Assembly: GCA_947374535.1 (NCBI GenBank)
Contig: CANCCJ010000005.1
Location: forward strand, 1 to 64,000
DNA: 64,000 nt
Direction: 5' to 3'
Origin: Comamonadaceae bacterium
GTDB taxonomy: Bacteria > Pseudomonadota > Gammaproteobacteria > Burkholderiales > Burkholderiaceae
Part shown: positions 1-9,652 of the stretch, one piece after another
Layout: each line of letters starts with the position of its first letter
Position numbering within the stretch: the stretch's first letter is position 1
Program-made: the position numbers and the translations under genes
Notes under the pieces: generated by a model
Told to the model about the DNA's origin: nothing
The model's input: the letters and a program-made list of their open reading frames with translations, nothing else
The model's database searches: none

Positions 1-120
1 GAAGCCAAGTCAGAAATCTTCGATTACATCGAGGGTTTCTACAATCGAGTTCGACGCCACAAGCATCTCGATCAACTCAGCCCCTATGAGTTCGAGCGGC
101 AGCGTCAGACTGCGCTATGA
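1..120 (+). pseudogene. IS3-family transposase (OrfB), C-terminal 39 residues, cut by the window edge
   Basis: The open frame enters from the left edge and ends at TGA 118-120. Its last residues (FYNRVRRHKHLDQLSPYEFE) are the classic end of the DDE integrase domain of IS3-family OrfB, where the YN-x-R-x-H and SP-x-x-F/Y-E pattern lies just after the catalytic glutamate. The enzyme would catalyse cut-and-paste or copy-out transposition of its own element. Only the tail is visible, so I cannot tell whether the element is intact to the left; partial here means truncated by the window. Family assignment is firm, subgroup is not. Confidence 0.85.
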
Positions 121-150
121 AAAGTGTCTAGAGGTTTGGGGGAATGCCAA
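121..150 (+). mobile_element. Probable right end (terminal inverted repeat) of the IS3-family element
   Basis: Directly after the transposase stop comes GTGTCTAGAGGTTTGGGGG and then GAATGCCA. IS3-family elements commonly end in ...CA-3' with GTGTC and G-rich blocks close to the end, so the element probably stops near base 150. The left end is outside the window, so the repeat partner and any target duplication cannot be checked. From 151 to 320 I see no gene, only AT-rich spacer that probably holds the promoter of the next gene. Confidence 0.45.
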
Positions 151-320
151 ACCGACGCTTGAGAGCGAAGTGGAGAAACCATCGCAAGCGTAAAGGTGTG
201 GTCAGTTGAGTAAGGTCAATCAATTTGGTTTTTTAAATTTTCTGTGTTGAGTTAAATATCAAGGCAGAGTAATGTGAAACTGGTTTTTTAACTGTGGTTG
301 ATTGTTTAAAGGGGAAATTT

Positions 321-596
321 ATGTCCATCTGCAAATTAAACGTCCTAGCCGTAGCGCTTGCACTTTGCGCAACGGGCCTTACTGCATTTGCGCGTCCTGG
401 CGGTGAAGGAGGCATGTCGGGGTCACACATGAATGCTGAGGGTAGAGAAAACACAAATGGCCCGATGTCTGCCGATCGAGACAAAGGTCGTGCCAGAGCG
501 GAAGATCGCATGAGCGAGGAGGCGCGTGAGCACAAAAAGAACAAGTCCATGAAGAAGCACATGGACAAGGATAAGGATTCCGACATGAAGAAATAA
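321..596 (+). CDS. Small secreted charged protein of unknown function
   Basis: A 91-residue protein when started at ATG 321, which has a purine-rich site (AAAGGGGAA, about 309-317) at good spacing; an in-frame ATG at 294 lacks one. Residues 1-25 form a clear Sec signal peptide (LAVALALCATGLTAFA). The mature part is small and very hydrophilic: a Gly/Met/Ser-rich stretch, then an acidic-basic mix ending in Lys/Asp repeats (KKHMDKDKDSDMKK). I do not recognise a family. It lies between an IS end and an exported peptidase gene on the same strand. The composition resembles small periplasmic, possibly metal-binding, proteins, but this is only a guess. Confidence 0.6.
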   Translation: MSICKLNVLAVALALCATGLTAFARPGGEGGMSGSHMNAEGRENTNGPMSADRDKGRARAEDRMSEEAREHKKNKSMKKHMDKDKDSDMKK

Positions 597-618
597 GGCG
601 GCTGTTAAAGTTGAGCGG

Positions 619-2490
619 ATGAAGAAAATCAAAATTTTGATCTGTTTGTGCACCATGGCCTTAATCGCCGCTCAGGCCGGGGCACAGACAAAGCGCGATG
701 CTGATGAGCTATTTCAAGCAGAAATTAGTCAATTTCGTAAAACAGGTGCTTACGCTGAGGTCGAAGCTACCTGTCAGAACCTTGCCAAAAGTTACCCAGA
801 CACTGTTCGTTGCTTCAGTATGGGAAAAACCGAAGAAGGGCGTTCAATTTGGGCGCTAGCGGTGAGTCGCAGTGGCGCTTTGACCCCCGGGCAGGCTCGA
901 CGTTTAGGGGTTCCTGTTGTGCTGGCGATCGGCGGGACGCATGCAGGCGAAATCGATGGCAAAGATGCAGGCTTAATTCTTGTTCGAGACTTGCTTAAGA
1001 AACCTTTGCTCAAAGACCCTCTGAAGCAACAAGTGTTTTTGTTCGTGCCGGTTTTCAATGTGGATGGACACGAACGGCCAAGCCCTTATAACCGGCCCAA
1101 TCAGAATGGTCCCAGTTTGCAGGGAGAGCGAGTGACCGCGCAGCGCATCAACCTCAATCGCGATTGGATGCTAGGGCAGTCCTCAGAGATGAATGCCATG
1201 CTTCGCTTGATTTCACAGTGGGATCCATTGCTCACTTTGGATTTACATGTGACCGATGGTGTGCGTTTTCGCCACGAAGTCTCGCTATCCATGTCTCCGA
1301 TGTTCTCTGCAGATGACGCACTTCACGAAGCCTCCGATCAATTTTCTACAGACATGATGGCACGCTTGCATGCAAAGGGACTCCATCCATTGGACTTCAC
1401 GCCTGTGTTGCTAGATTTTGAAAATCCGCGTGCAGGCATCATGCGTGATGCGGATGCGCCACGGTTTTCGCATGTGTATGCGGTACTGCGCAATCGCATT
1501 GGCGTTTTGGTTGAAGACCATGCGTGGGACCCTTATGCCAAGCGCGTCCAAACGAGCAAAGATGTCTTGACCGCAGCGCTTGAATTGATTGCCGTGCAAG
1601 GACAACAGCTATTAAAGGTCGCTCTTCAAGCGGATGAAAATTCCGTCCAGATGAACACCGAAGTGGTCGCCTTAGACTGGCAAAACATGCTCGAGACGGG
1701 GATTGAAATTCCTTCGGGGCAGGCGGATTTGTTAGGGTACGAATACACCATCCACAACGATGCGCCTGTGGTGGGAGGGCGTCATATTAGCTATCACTTA
1801 AAACAGCCCATCGTTTGGAACACGCCTGTTTATAACGACATTCAACCCGTCAACGATGCAATCGTCACCTTGCCGCAAGCGGGCTACATCATTCCAGCTG
1901 GATGGGTGTCCGTGGTGTTGCCATATCTGCAAAAACACAACATCACCTACCAAGTCTTGCCTCAAGCCATGCAAGGGGTTGACGTGCAAGAGTTGCATGT
2001 TGATCAAGATAGCATTTCGTTTGAAGCGCGAACATTCCAGGGACGTTTGCGGACCAACGTCAGTGGCGAATGGGTGCAAGGGCACGTTAATTTGCCGCAA
2101 GGTTCTCTGTATGTGCCCATTCGGCAAGCGCGTTCACTGTTAGTCGCGCATTTGCTTGAGCCAGTGTCGCCTGACTCCTTGTCGCGGTGGGGTCTGTTCA
2201 ATACAGCCTATGAAATCACCGATCACATTTCCAATCATCGACAACTGCAAATTGCGCAGTGGATGTACGGGCAAGATAAACGCATTCGTGAAACATATGG
2301 AGAGACACTCCACCGCAAATTGTCTGCCTTGCGCAAGGAATACCAAACGCGTATGGATCGTGATGAGCGTTTTCACGATGATCCTGAGCAGCGCATGGAT
2401 TTTTGGATTAGAGAAATTCCTTATCACGATCCGACCTTTAACAAGTATCCCGTGATGCGCGTCAACCAAGCGCTTGTGTTTCAACGTTAG
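619..2490 (+). CDS. Exported M14-family zinc carboxypeptidase-like protein
   Basis: A 623-residue protein with a Sec signal peptide (residues 1-22, cut near AQAGAQ). The M14 carboxypeptidase signature is present in order: zinc ligands in GGTHAGEIDGKDAG (H108, E111), the NLNRDW substrate-binding arginine block near 178-183, the third zinc ligand in LDLHV (H210), and the catalytic glutamate in VLVEDHAWD (E299). M14 enzymes remove C-terminal residues from peptides or modify peptidoglycan stem peptides; this one should act in the periplasm. The roughly 300 residues after the catalytic domain are not assigned and may bind substrate. It follows the small secreted protein by 22 bases and may share its transcript. 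Substrate unknown. Confidence 0.8.
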   Translation: MKKIKILICLCTMALIAAQAGAQTKRDADELFQAEISQFRKTGAYAEVEATCQNLAKSYPDTVRCFSMGKTEEGRSIWALAVSRSGALTPGQARRLGVPVVLAIGGTHAGEIDGKDAGLILVRDLLKKPLLKDPLKQQVFLFVPVFNVDGHERPSPYNRPNQNGPSLQGERVTAQRINLNRDWMLGQSSEMNAMLRLISQWDPLLTLDLHVTDGVRFRHEVSLSMSPMFSADDALHEASDQFSTDMMARLHAKGLHPLDFTPVLLDFENPRAGIMRDADAPRFSHVYAVLRNRIGVLVEDHAWDPYAKRVQTSKDVLTAALELIAVQGQQLLKVALQADENSVQMNTEVVALDWQNMLETGIEIPSGQADLLGYEYTIHNDAPVVGGRHISYHLKQPIVWNTPVYNDIQPVNDAIVTLPQAGYIIPAGWVSVVLPYLQKHNITYQVLPQAMQGVDVQELHVDQDSISFEARTFQGRLRTNVSGEWVQGHVNLPQGSLYVPIRQARSLLVAHLLEPVSPDSLSRWGLFNTAYEITDHISNHRQLQIAQWMYGQDKRIRETYGETLHRKLSALRKEYQTRMDRDERFHDDPEQRMDFWIREIPYHDPTFNKYPVMRVNQALVFQR

Positions 2491-2598
2491 AGAATCATGT
2501 TCCCGCTGTTAGCGCTGCGATGCATTTGGATGGATGTGCTTGCAATTACCTTTCGAAGTGGTAATCTGCACTTGTGCAAATGGATGCATCTTTCAAAT

Positions 2599-3180
2599 AT
2601 GAGCTTCCGAAAAATTTTCATTTTCAAGGTGCTTAGCTTGTGCTTCGTCGCTGCTGGCTTGGCGTCTTGTTCCAGCTGGTTGCCCAAAGCGAGGAGTGAG
2701 TCTTTTTATTTCGATAGTTTTGAACAAGCACGGGATGCCATTGAATCTCTAGTGCCTATGAAAAGTACCCTGAATGATTTGGTCGCTCTTAATTTAGATC
2801 CCGGCCACCAACCGAACACGGTGCTTCTATCGTTTTCAGATATTTCAAAGAAATTTTTAGGCAGTGGTGTCTTGACCAAAGATGATCTAGGCCCCGGTAT
2901 TACCGCCTGTCTCTCTGCAAGAGATGCGTGTAGGGGTTGGGACTTAAGTATTGCAAAAATTGACAAAAAACGAACGGGCGGTTTTTTTCAAGACTTCATT
3001 AACTACCGTCGTATAACGGAGACGACAGGGTGGCGCTTCAATGCAACGATATTGATCGTCGATGGTGTTGTTGTTTACAGATCATGGGGCGGTCAGCCAG
3101 AGGTGAACGAAATCGACAATCAGAAAAATCCACTGGGTCCTTTGCAAGATATCGGACCCGCCATCATCACGACGCATTAA
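2599..3180 (+). CDS. Putative lipoprotein of unknown function
   Basis: A 193-residue product when started at ATG 2599. That start places a lysine/arginine n-region, a hydrophobic core and a lipobox (AAGLASC) at the N-terminus, as expected for a lipoprotein cut by signal peptidase II. A longer frame from 2497 would bury the signal sequence, so I reject it. The rest is soluble, with no motif I recognise; it has several aromatic residues and a PLGPLQDIGPAI tail. No clear Shine-Dalgarno is seen. It follows the M14 peptidase by about 110 bases on the same strand. Function unknown; envelope location is inferred from the lipobox. Confidence 0.6.
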   Translation: MSFRKIFIFKVLSLCFVAAGLASCSSWLPKARSESFYFDSFEQARDAIESLVPMKSTLNDLVALNLDPGHQPNTVLLSFSDISKKFLGSGVLTKDDLGPGITACLSARDACRGWDLSIAKIDKKRTGGFFQDFINYRRITETTGWRFNATILIVDGVVVYRSWGGQPEVNEIDNQKNPLGPLQDIGPAIITTH

Positions 3181-3208
3181 TTTTTACCTCTGTTGCATTC
3201 GTGGATCA

Positions 3209-3222
3209 GTGACATAAGTCAA
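3209..3222. promoter_or_regulatory. Possible FNR/ANR-type site upstream of the stress island
   Basis: The dyad GTGAC-ATAA-GTCAA fits the TTGAY-N4-RTCAA pattern of the FNR/CRP superfamily with one end base off. A TTTAAT box at about 3238-3243 could be the -10, which would put the site near the -40 position used for activation. The next gene starts at 3285. The site and spacing are visible; the identity of the regulator is inference. Confidence 0.4.
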
Positions 3223-3284
3223 TGAAACTGGCTTGAGTTTAATTAAGCACACGCGTAGACTGAAATTCAGATTAGGAGAAAGTC

Positions 3285-3650
3285 ATGTCTATCAATCACG
3301 CAGTTATTTGGATAGATCACCATGAAGCGCACGTCATGCATTTTGACGCTGAGACCCATACCTTTGCAAAAATCAAGACCGATTCAAAGCAGACGCACCT
3401 GCATCACCATCGCGGTACCTTAGGAGCCGGTAAGGCTGAAACTAGCCAGAAGTATTTGCATGAAGTCCTTGAAACTGTTGCAGATGCAAACCATGTTCTT
3501 GTGGTTGGCCCAGGATCGGCCAAGCTGGAGTTGATTAAGTATGCTCACCACCACCAGCCCAAAGGTGTCGAAAAGATCGCTGGCGTAGAAACGGTGGACC
3601 ATCCTACGGATCCTCAGGTATTGGCTTACGCGCGAAAGTATTTCCAGTAG
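3285..3650 (+). CDS. eRF1-domain-like 'translational machinery' protein
   Basis: A 121-residue soluble protein with a good ribosome binding site (AGGAGA) before ATG 3285. It opens with HAVIWIDHHEAHVMHF and has a histidine-rich loop (THLHHHRGTL), then KYLHEVLETVADANHVLVVGPGSAKLELIKY. This is the pattern of small bacterial proteins annotated as translational machinery or eRF1-like (the fold that holds the GPG-like turn and KxEL helix). Such proteins are found beside universal stress proteins and are thought to act on stalled or resting ribosomes, but their activity is not established. Here it heads the stress-type gene group and faces the phosphoribosyltransferase genes convergently. Confidence 0.65.
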   Translation: MSINHAVIWIDHHEAHVMHFDAETHTFAKIKTDSKQTHLHHHRGTLGAGKAETSQKYLHEVLETVADANHVLVVGPGSAKLELIKYAHHHQPKGVEKIAGVETVDHPTDPQVLAYARKYFQ

Positions 3651-3660
3651 GCGTGCATCG

Positions 3661-4281
3661 TCATTGCGCGAGTAGGGCGATGACTTCATCGTCTTCGACT
3701 TGCCGAAAATCCCGATAAAACTGTCCTACAGCTTCGAAGTCTTCAGGTGCTTTTAAACACACGACAGCATCTGCCAGTGCACGAACAGCTGCCAGCGATT
3801 CGGGGGATGCCACAGGAATCGCGCATACCAGTTTGGCTGGATGGCGCTGACGCAGACTGTGCAATGCCGCCATCATGGTCGCACCTGTGGCCAACCCATC
3901 ATCGACAACGATGACAACACGGTTTGCTGGATCGATGGGCGTATGGATGGGCGTGTACTGTGCCCGCCGCGCGCGAAGGGTGGCGAGTTGAATTTTCTTT
4001 TCGGCCTCAACGTCTTGTGGTGTAACACCCCACAAGGATGCATGGGGTGACAGGTAGGTCCACCCACTTTCATCGATGGACCCCATGGCCACTTCGGGTT
4101 GAGCGGGCGTACGTAGTTTGCGGACCAAAATGGTATCGAACTCCCCTTGAAGTGCATTGGCAATTATTTTGCCCATTGGAACTGCACCTCGCGGAATAGC
4201 CAAAATCAATGGACGTTGGCCACGGTACGCGTGAAGGCGTGCGATGAGCTGTTGTGCTGCGTCTTCTCGATCTTGAAACAT
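3661..4281 (-). CDS. Phosphoribosyltransferase family protein
   Basis: A 206-residue type I phosphoribosyltransferase-fold protein. The PRPP-binding loop is clear (VVIVVDDGLATGATM, about residues 119-133), and the N-terminal LILAIPRGAVPMG block is typical of the orphan PRTases found in bacterial stress clusters (ComF/hypothetical PRT type). Family members transfer or bind 5-phosphoribosyl-1-pyrophosphate; the base acceptor here is unknown. It ends 11 bases from the end of the convergent eRF1-like gene, and starts 9 bases after a second PRTase gene on the same strand, so the two are probably co-transcribed. Function within the stress island is not known. Confidence 0.75.
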   Translation of the reverse strand: MFQDREDAAQQLIARLHAYRGQRPLILAIPRGAVPMGKIIANALQGEFDTILVRKLRTPAQPEVAMGSIDESGWTYLSPHASLWGVTPQDVEAEKKIQLATLRARRAQYTPIHTPIDPANRVVIVVDDGLATGATMMAALHSLRQRHPAKLVCAIPVASPESLAAVRALADAVVCLKAPEDFEAVGQFYRDFRQVEDDEVIALLAQ

Positions 4282-4290
4282 GGCGGGCCT

Positions 4291-4857
4291 TCAAACGGAG
4301 CGATCTGGTTTGAGGAGTTCAATTTTGAAATCGGACTCATACGGTGGCACGTGGCATTCAATGATGTCTGTTGGCGAAACTTGAAGCTGGACGCCCACCA
4401 CATCAGCACGCATGGGCAGCAAGGGCGTGCCACGGTCAGCCAACACGGCCACACGAATACATGCAGGTTGCTTGCGAGATAAATAGGCGACCACAGTCAA
4501 GAGGGAGTGGCCTGTGTACAGCACATCGTCCACCACCACCAAGGTGTAACTTGTTAAATCCAGCGTTGCATGCTGCGCTTGCTCAGTGAGCTGTGTGTTT
4601 GGATAGAGGAGGGTCAAGTCATCTGCATAACGTTTGACTTGTAAGTCGAGTCGCAGGGGTTGCGCGATGCCGTGGTTTCTCAGCAGATGTTCGGTCAGTC
4701 GATCGGCCAGTGGTGCGCCCCTTCTCTTGATGCCGATGATGGCTAATTTGTTGGTGCCTTGAATCAATCCAGCAGTGGTACACGCCATCCTATGGATGAC
4801 TGCATCTAACTCAACGCTGTTGTAGAGACATAGACGCGTCCCGAGTGTTGAGGGCAT
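4291..4857 (-). CDS. PyrR-like phosphoribosyltransferase
   Basis: A 188-residue protein. I chose ATG 4857 because GGGAGGTG lies just ahead of it; the longer frame to 4887 has no such site. The order of motifs matches PyrR: an N-terminal helix, LAIIGIKRRGAPLADRL, then the PRPP loop LVVVDDVLYTGHSL, and ADRGTPLLPMRADVVG near the end, the PyrR signature. PyrR is a uracil phosphoribosyltransferase and, in some bacteria, an RNA-binding regulator of the pyr operon. No pyr genes are nearby, and the neighbours are a second PRTase and a universal stress protein, so a salvage or stress role is more likely than pyr attenuation. Confidence 0.75.
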   Translation of the reverse strand: MPSTLGTRLCLYNSVELDAVIHRMACTTAGLIQGTNKLAIIGIKRRGAPLADRLTEHLLRNHGIAQPLRLDLQVKRYADDLTLLYPNTQLTEQAQHATLDLTSYTLVVVDDVLYTGHSLLTVVAYLSRKQPACIRVAVLADRGTPLLPMRADVVGVQLQVSPTDIIECHVPPYESDFKIELLKPDRSV

Positions 4858-4920
4858 GATCACCTCCCTAGGCTGACGCCTTTTCATTCGATGAGGCAGT
4901 CGAACTGCAGTTGACGCTCT

Positions 4921-5361
4921 TTATCGAGAGACCAAAACGGGAATAGGCGATTGAGAAACCACCTTGTTCGCCACACTGCCCAGCATGAGTTTTGAAAGTC
5001 CACTTCGACCATGTGAGCCGATGATGATCAAGTCACATTGACATTCTTGGGCTGTGGCGATGATGCCGTCAGAGGCTGCTAAGTTCTCTCGAAATAGGCA
5101 CTGAGTCTTGACTGCTGAGCCACCTGTCGTGCTCATCTGTTGAACATGACGATGCACTTTTTCCGCGTGTAATTTCGCTGCATTGATGTAGGCTGAAAAG
5201 CCCATAGGGTTGGCCTCACCGATGCCTAAGTATGGGTATGGGTCCACAACATACAGCGCCGAAAGTTGGGCGCCATGGGTGCGTGCCAAATTCACAGCGA
5301 GCTGGGTGGCGTGTTCAGATGCGACGGATCCATCTGTGGCGAGAAGAATGTGTTTGAACAT
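4921..5361 (-). CDS. Universal stress protein (UspA family)
   Basis: A 146-residue single-domain Usp when started at ATG 5361 (MFKHILLATDGS); the frame extends upstream but those 26 residues do not belong to the family. The nucleotide-binding residues are present: the N-terminal ATDGS with the acidic residue, and the C-terminal GSHGRSGLSKLMLGSVANKV (G-2x-G-9x-G-S), so this should be an ATP-binding Usp. Such proteins accumulate under starvation, hypoxia or oxidative stress and aid survival. It lies upstream of the two PRTase genes on the same strand and may be their first gene. A weak FNR-like sequence lies at 5459-5472. Confidence 0.9.
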   Translation of the reverse strand: MFKHILLATDGSVASEHATQLAVNLARTHGAQLSALYVVDPYPYLGIGEANPMGFSAYINAAKLHAEKVHRHVQQMSTTGGSAVKTQCLFRENLAASDGIIATAQECQCDLIIIGSHGRSGLSKLMLGSVANKVVSQSPIPVLVSR

Positions 5362-5458
5362 AGAAGCATCGCTTTCAATGTGGGGTCTTGAATCTATCCT
5401 GAAAACCCATGTGATGACCGATTGTTCATTGCATTGCATCCTGCGTGTTGCTACTTTG

Positions 5459-5472
5459 TTGATCTATGTCTA
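5459..5472. promoter_or_regulatory. Weak FNR-like sequence upstream of the universal stress gene
   Basis: TTGAT-CTAT-GTCTA matches eight of the ten half-site bases of TTGAT-N4-ATCAA. It lies about 100 bases before the usp start. The second half-site is imperfect, so this is only suggestive, though it agrees with the better site at 3209-3222 on the other side of the same island. Confidence 0.25.
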
Positions 5473-5532
5473 TGAATCACGAATAAGAGTTTGCATTTCC
5501 CAACCTGATGTATCTCTTGCTTTGCGCGAACC

Positions 5533-7634
<2,102 letters not shown>

Positions 7635-7651
7635 ACACAGCCGATCAATGA

Positions 7652-7675
7652 GCGTGATAACTTTGGTTATCACGC
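7652..7675. repeat. Perfect 10-bp hairpin after pobA
   Basis: GCGTGATAAC and GTTATCACGC pair perfectly around the loop TTTG, 18 bases after the pobA stop. There is no T-run after it, so it is not a standard intrinsic terminator. It could protect the 3' end of the pobA message, separate pobA from the TRAP genes, or be an operator. Confidence 0.5.
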
Positions 7676-7744
7676 CCTTGCTTACAGCATCTACTTAGTG
7701 CGTCACTTCGCGTCACTTAAGAAATAGACTTATGCTTGCAGCCT

Positions 7745-7758
7745 TTGCGCTAGGTCAA
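7745..7758. promoter_or_regulatory. FNR-like motif upstream of the TRAP transporter genes
   Basis: TTGCGCTAGGTCAA repeats the motif found before pobA (TTGCGCTAAATCAA) with two base changes, 37 bases ahead of the small permease start. It fits TTG-N2-N4-RTCAA. The shared motif suggests joint control of pobA and the transporter. Confidence 0.4.
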
Positions 7759-7794
7759 AGTCGGTGCAGATTCAAAAATAACGAGGGGATTGTC

Positions 7795-8310
7795 ATGAGT
7801 CAAAACATGGCGCCAAGTAATGGCGTCGATCGTGTCTTGCAGCGCTTGTGCGATGCGAGCGCCACCATCGGTGGCATTGTGTTGGTGGCCATCGCGTGTG
7901 TCACTGTGGTGAGCGTGATTGGTCGCGCCTTCTTCTCGCACCCCATTTTGGGTGACGTGGAGTTGGTGCAATTGGGCTGTGCGGTGGTGGTGGCTTCGTT
8001 CTTGCCCTACACGCAGTTTCGTGAGGCCAACATCATTGTGGATTTTTTCACCACCCACATGTCTACCAAACGCCAAAGCCAGCTCGACGCTTTTGGCACC
8101 TTGCTCTACACACTCGTGATGGCCTTAGTGTCATGGCGCGTGGCCGTGGGTGGCATTGACATTCGCGAAGCGCAAGAAACTTCCATGCTGATGGCTTTGC
8201 CACTTTGGATTCCCTATATGTTGATGGTGCCCGGCTTGGTGTTGTGCAGCGTCATTGGTGGTGTGCAAACCTTGCAACACCTCGGTTTGATTGCGAAGGA
8301 AGACGTATGA
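7795..8310 (+). CDS. TRAP transporter small permease (DctQ family)
   Basis: A 171-residue membrane protein when started at ATG 7795, with AGGGG-type purines (ACGAGGGG) ahead of it; the upstream extension to 7732 is not family-like. Four hydrophobic segments are visible (about residues 20-45, 55-75, 95-115 and 135-155), as in DctQ proteins, which hold the large permease and binding protein together in the inner membrane. The gene overlaps the next one by four bases (ATGA), so translation is coupled. With the genes at 8307 and 9653 it forms a complete TRAP system; the position behind pobA suggests an aromatic acid substrate. Confidence 0.85.
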   Translation: MSQNMAPSNGVDRVLQRLCDASATIGGIVLVAIACVTVVSVIGRAFFSHPILGDVELVQLGCAVVVASFLPYTQFREANIIVDFFTTHMSTKRQSQLDAFGTLLYTLVMALVSWRVAVGGIDIREAQETSMLMALPLWIPYMLMVPGLVLCSVIGGVQTLQHLGLIAKEDV

Positions 8311-9629
8311 GCACGATGAGTATTGGCTTGTCCATGTTTGGCGCCATGTTGGTGCTGATGGCCGTTCGCGTGCCAATTGCCGTTTCGATGTTTGTGCCAG
8401 GCGCGGTGGGCTACATGGCCCTCGCGGGATGGTTGCCTTTGCTGTCGCACCTCAAAGGTGCCGTATACAGCCGCGTGTCAATTTACGACTTGTCCGTCAT
8501 TCCTCTGTTCATGTTGATGGGCGCGTTTGCCGTGCACGGTGGTTTGTCCAAGGCCTTGTTTGACTTTGCCAATGCTTTACTGGGTCGCTTCAAAGGCGGC
8601 ATGGCCATGGCGGGCGTGTTGGCTTGTGCGGCATTTGGTTCTATCTCGGGCTCTACCGTGGCGACGACGGCCACGATTGCGCAAGTGGCTTACCCAGAAA
8701 TGCGTCGCATCAATTACTCGGGTCGACTTGCGACAGCTGCGTTGGCCACAGGCGGCACCATGGGCGTGCTGTTGCCACCCTCCGTCACGTTGATGGTCTA
8801 CGCCATCTTGACCGAACAGAACATCACCAAGATGTTCTTGGCCGCCTACATTCCCGCATTGGTGGCGGCTGTGGGTTACCTTCTCGCGATTGCCGTGATC
8901 GTTCGCATTTACCCCGACCAAGCGCCTCAAGCCAAAGCAGCAACTGCCAGTGAGTTGATGACCACGGCGGTGAACGTGTGGCCCATTGCCGCCATCTTCT
9001 TGGTGGTGTTTGGTGGCATTTACGGTGGCGTTTTCACGGCGACCGAAGGCGCAGCCATCGGTAACGTGTTGACGTTTGTCATCACTTTGATGCGCCGTGA
9101 AATGACGTTCGACAAATTGGTGGCGTCCATCCGAACCACGGCGCAAACCAGCGGCATGATCTTTTTGATCTTCATTGGCGCTGACATGATCAACGCCTCG
9201 CTGGCGCTGTCGCAGCTGCCCGCGCAGTTGGCAGACATGGTGGGCCATCTGCAAATTTCACCCCTGGTGGTGATGGCCGGCATCATGATTTTCTACATCA
9301 TCTTGGGCTGTGTGATGGATGAAATGTCCATGATCTTGCTCACCGTGCCCACCTTGTTCCCTGTCATTCTGGGTATGGACTTCTTTGGTCTGAATCCTTC
9401 AGACAAGGCTTTGTGGTTTGGTATTTTGATCCTCACCGTGTGTGAGATTGGCATGATCTTCCCGCCCGTGGGTTTGAACGTATACATCATGAATGGCTTG
9501 GCCAAAGATGTGCCGATGATCGAGACCTACAAAGGCGTGGTGCCCTTCCTGATCACCGACGGCATTCGCTTGTCCTTACTCATTGCGTTCCCCGCCATCT
9601 CGCTGTGGCTGGTGCATTTGTTGGCTTAA
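8307..9629 (+). CDS. TRAP transporter large permease (DctM family)
   Basis: A 440-residue polytopic membrane protein with about twelve hydrophobic segments. The start at ATG 8307 overlaps the stop of the small permease (ATGA). Typical DctM features are seen: FGSISGSTVATTATIAQVAYPEM (the conserved SGS loop), GGTMGVLLPPSVTLMVYAILTEQ, and GCVMDEMSMILLTVPTLFP with MIFPPVGLNVYIM near the end. It is the sodium-coupled translocation subunit. It works with the adjacent DctQ and DctP proteins; the binding-protein gene begins 23 bases later. Confidence 0.92.
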   Translation: MSTMSIGLSMFGAMLVLMAVRVPIAVSMFVPGAVGYMALAGWLPLLSHLKGAVYSRVSIYDLSVIPLFMLMGAFAVHGGLSKALFDFANALLGRFKGGMAMAGVLACAAFGSISGSTVATTATIAQVAYPEMRRINYSGRLATAALATGGTMGVLLPPSVTLMVYAILTEQNITKMFLAAYIPALVAAVGYLLAIAVIVRIYPDQAPQAKAATASELMTTAVNVWPIAAIFLVVFGGIYGGVFTATEGAAIGNVLTFVITLMRREMTFDKLVASIRTTAQTSGMIFLIFIGADMINASLALSQLPAQLADMVGHLQISPLVVMAGIMIFYIILGCVMDEMSMILLTVPTLFPVILGMDFFGLNPSDKALWFGILILTVCEIGMIFPPVGLNVYIMNGLAKDVPMIETYKGVVPFLITDGIRLSLLIAFPAISLWLVHLLA

Positions 9630-9652
9630 ATTTTTACAACCGGAGACAAACC

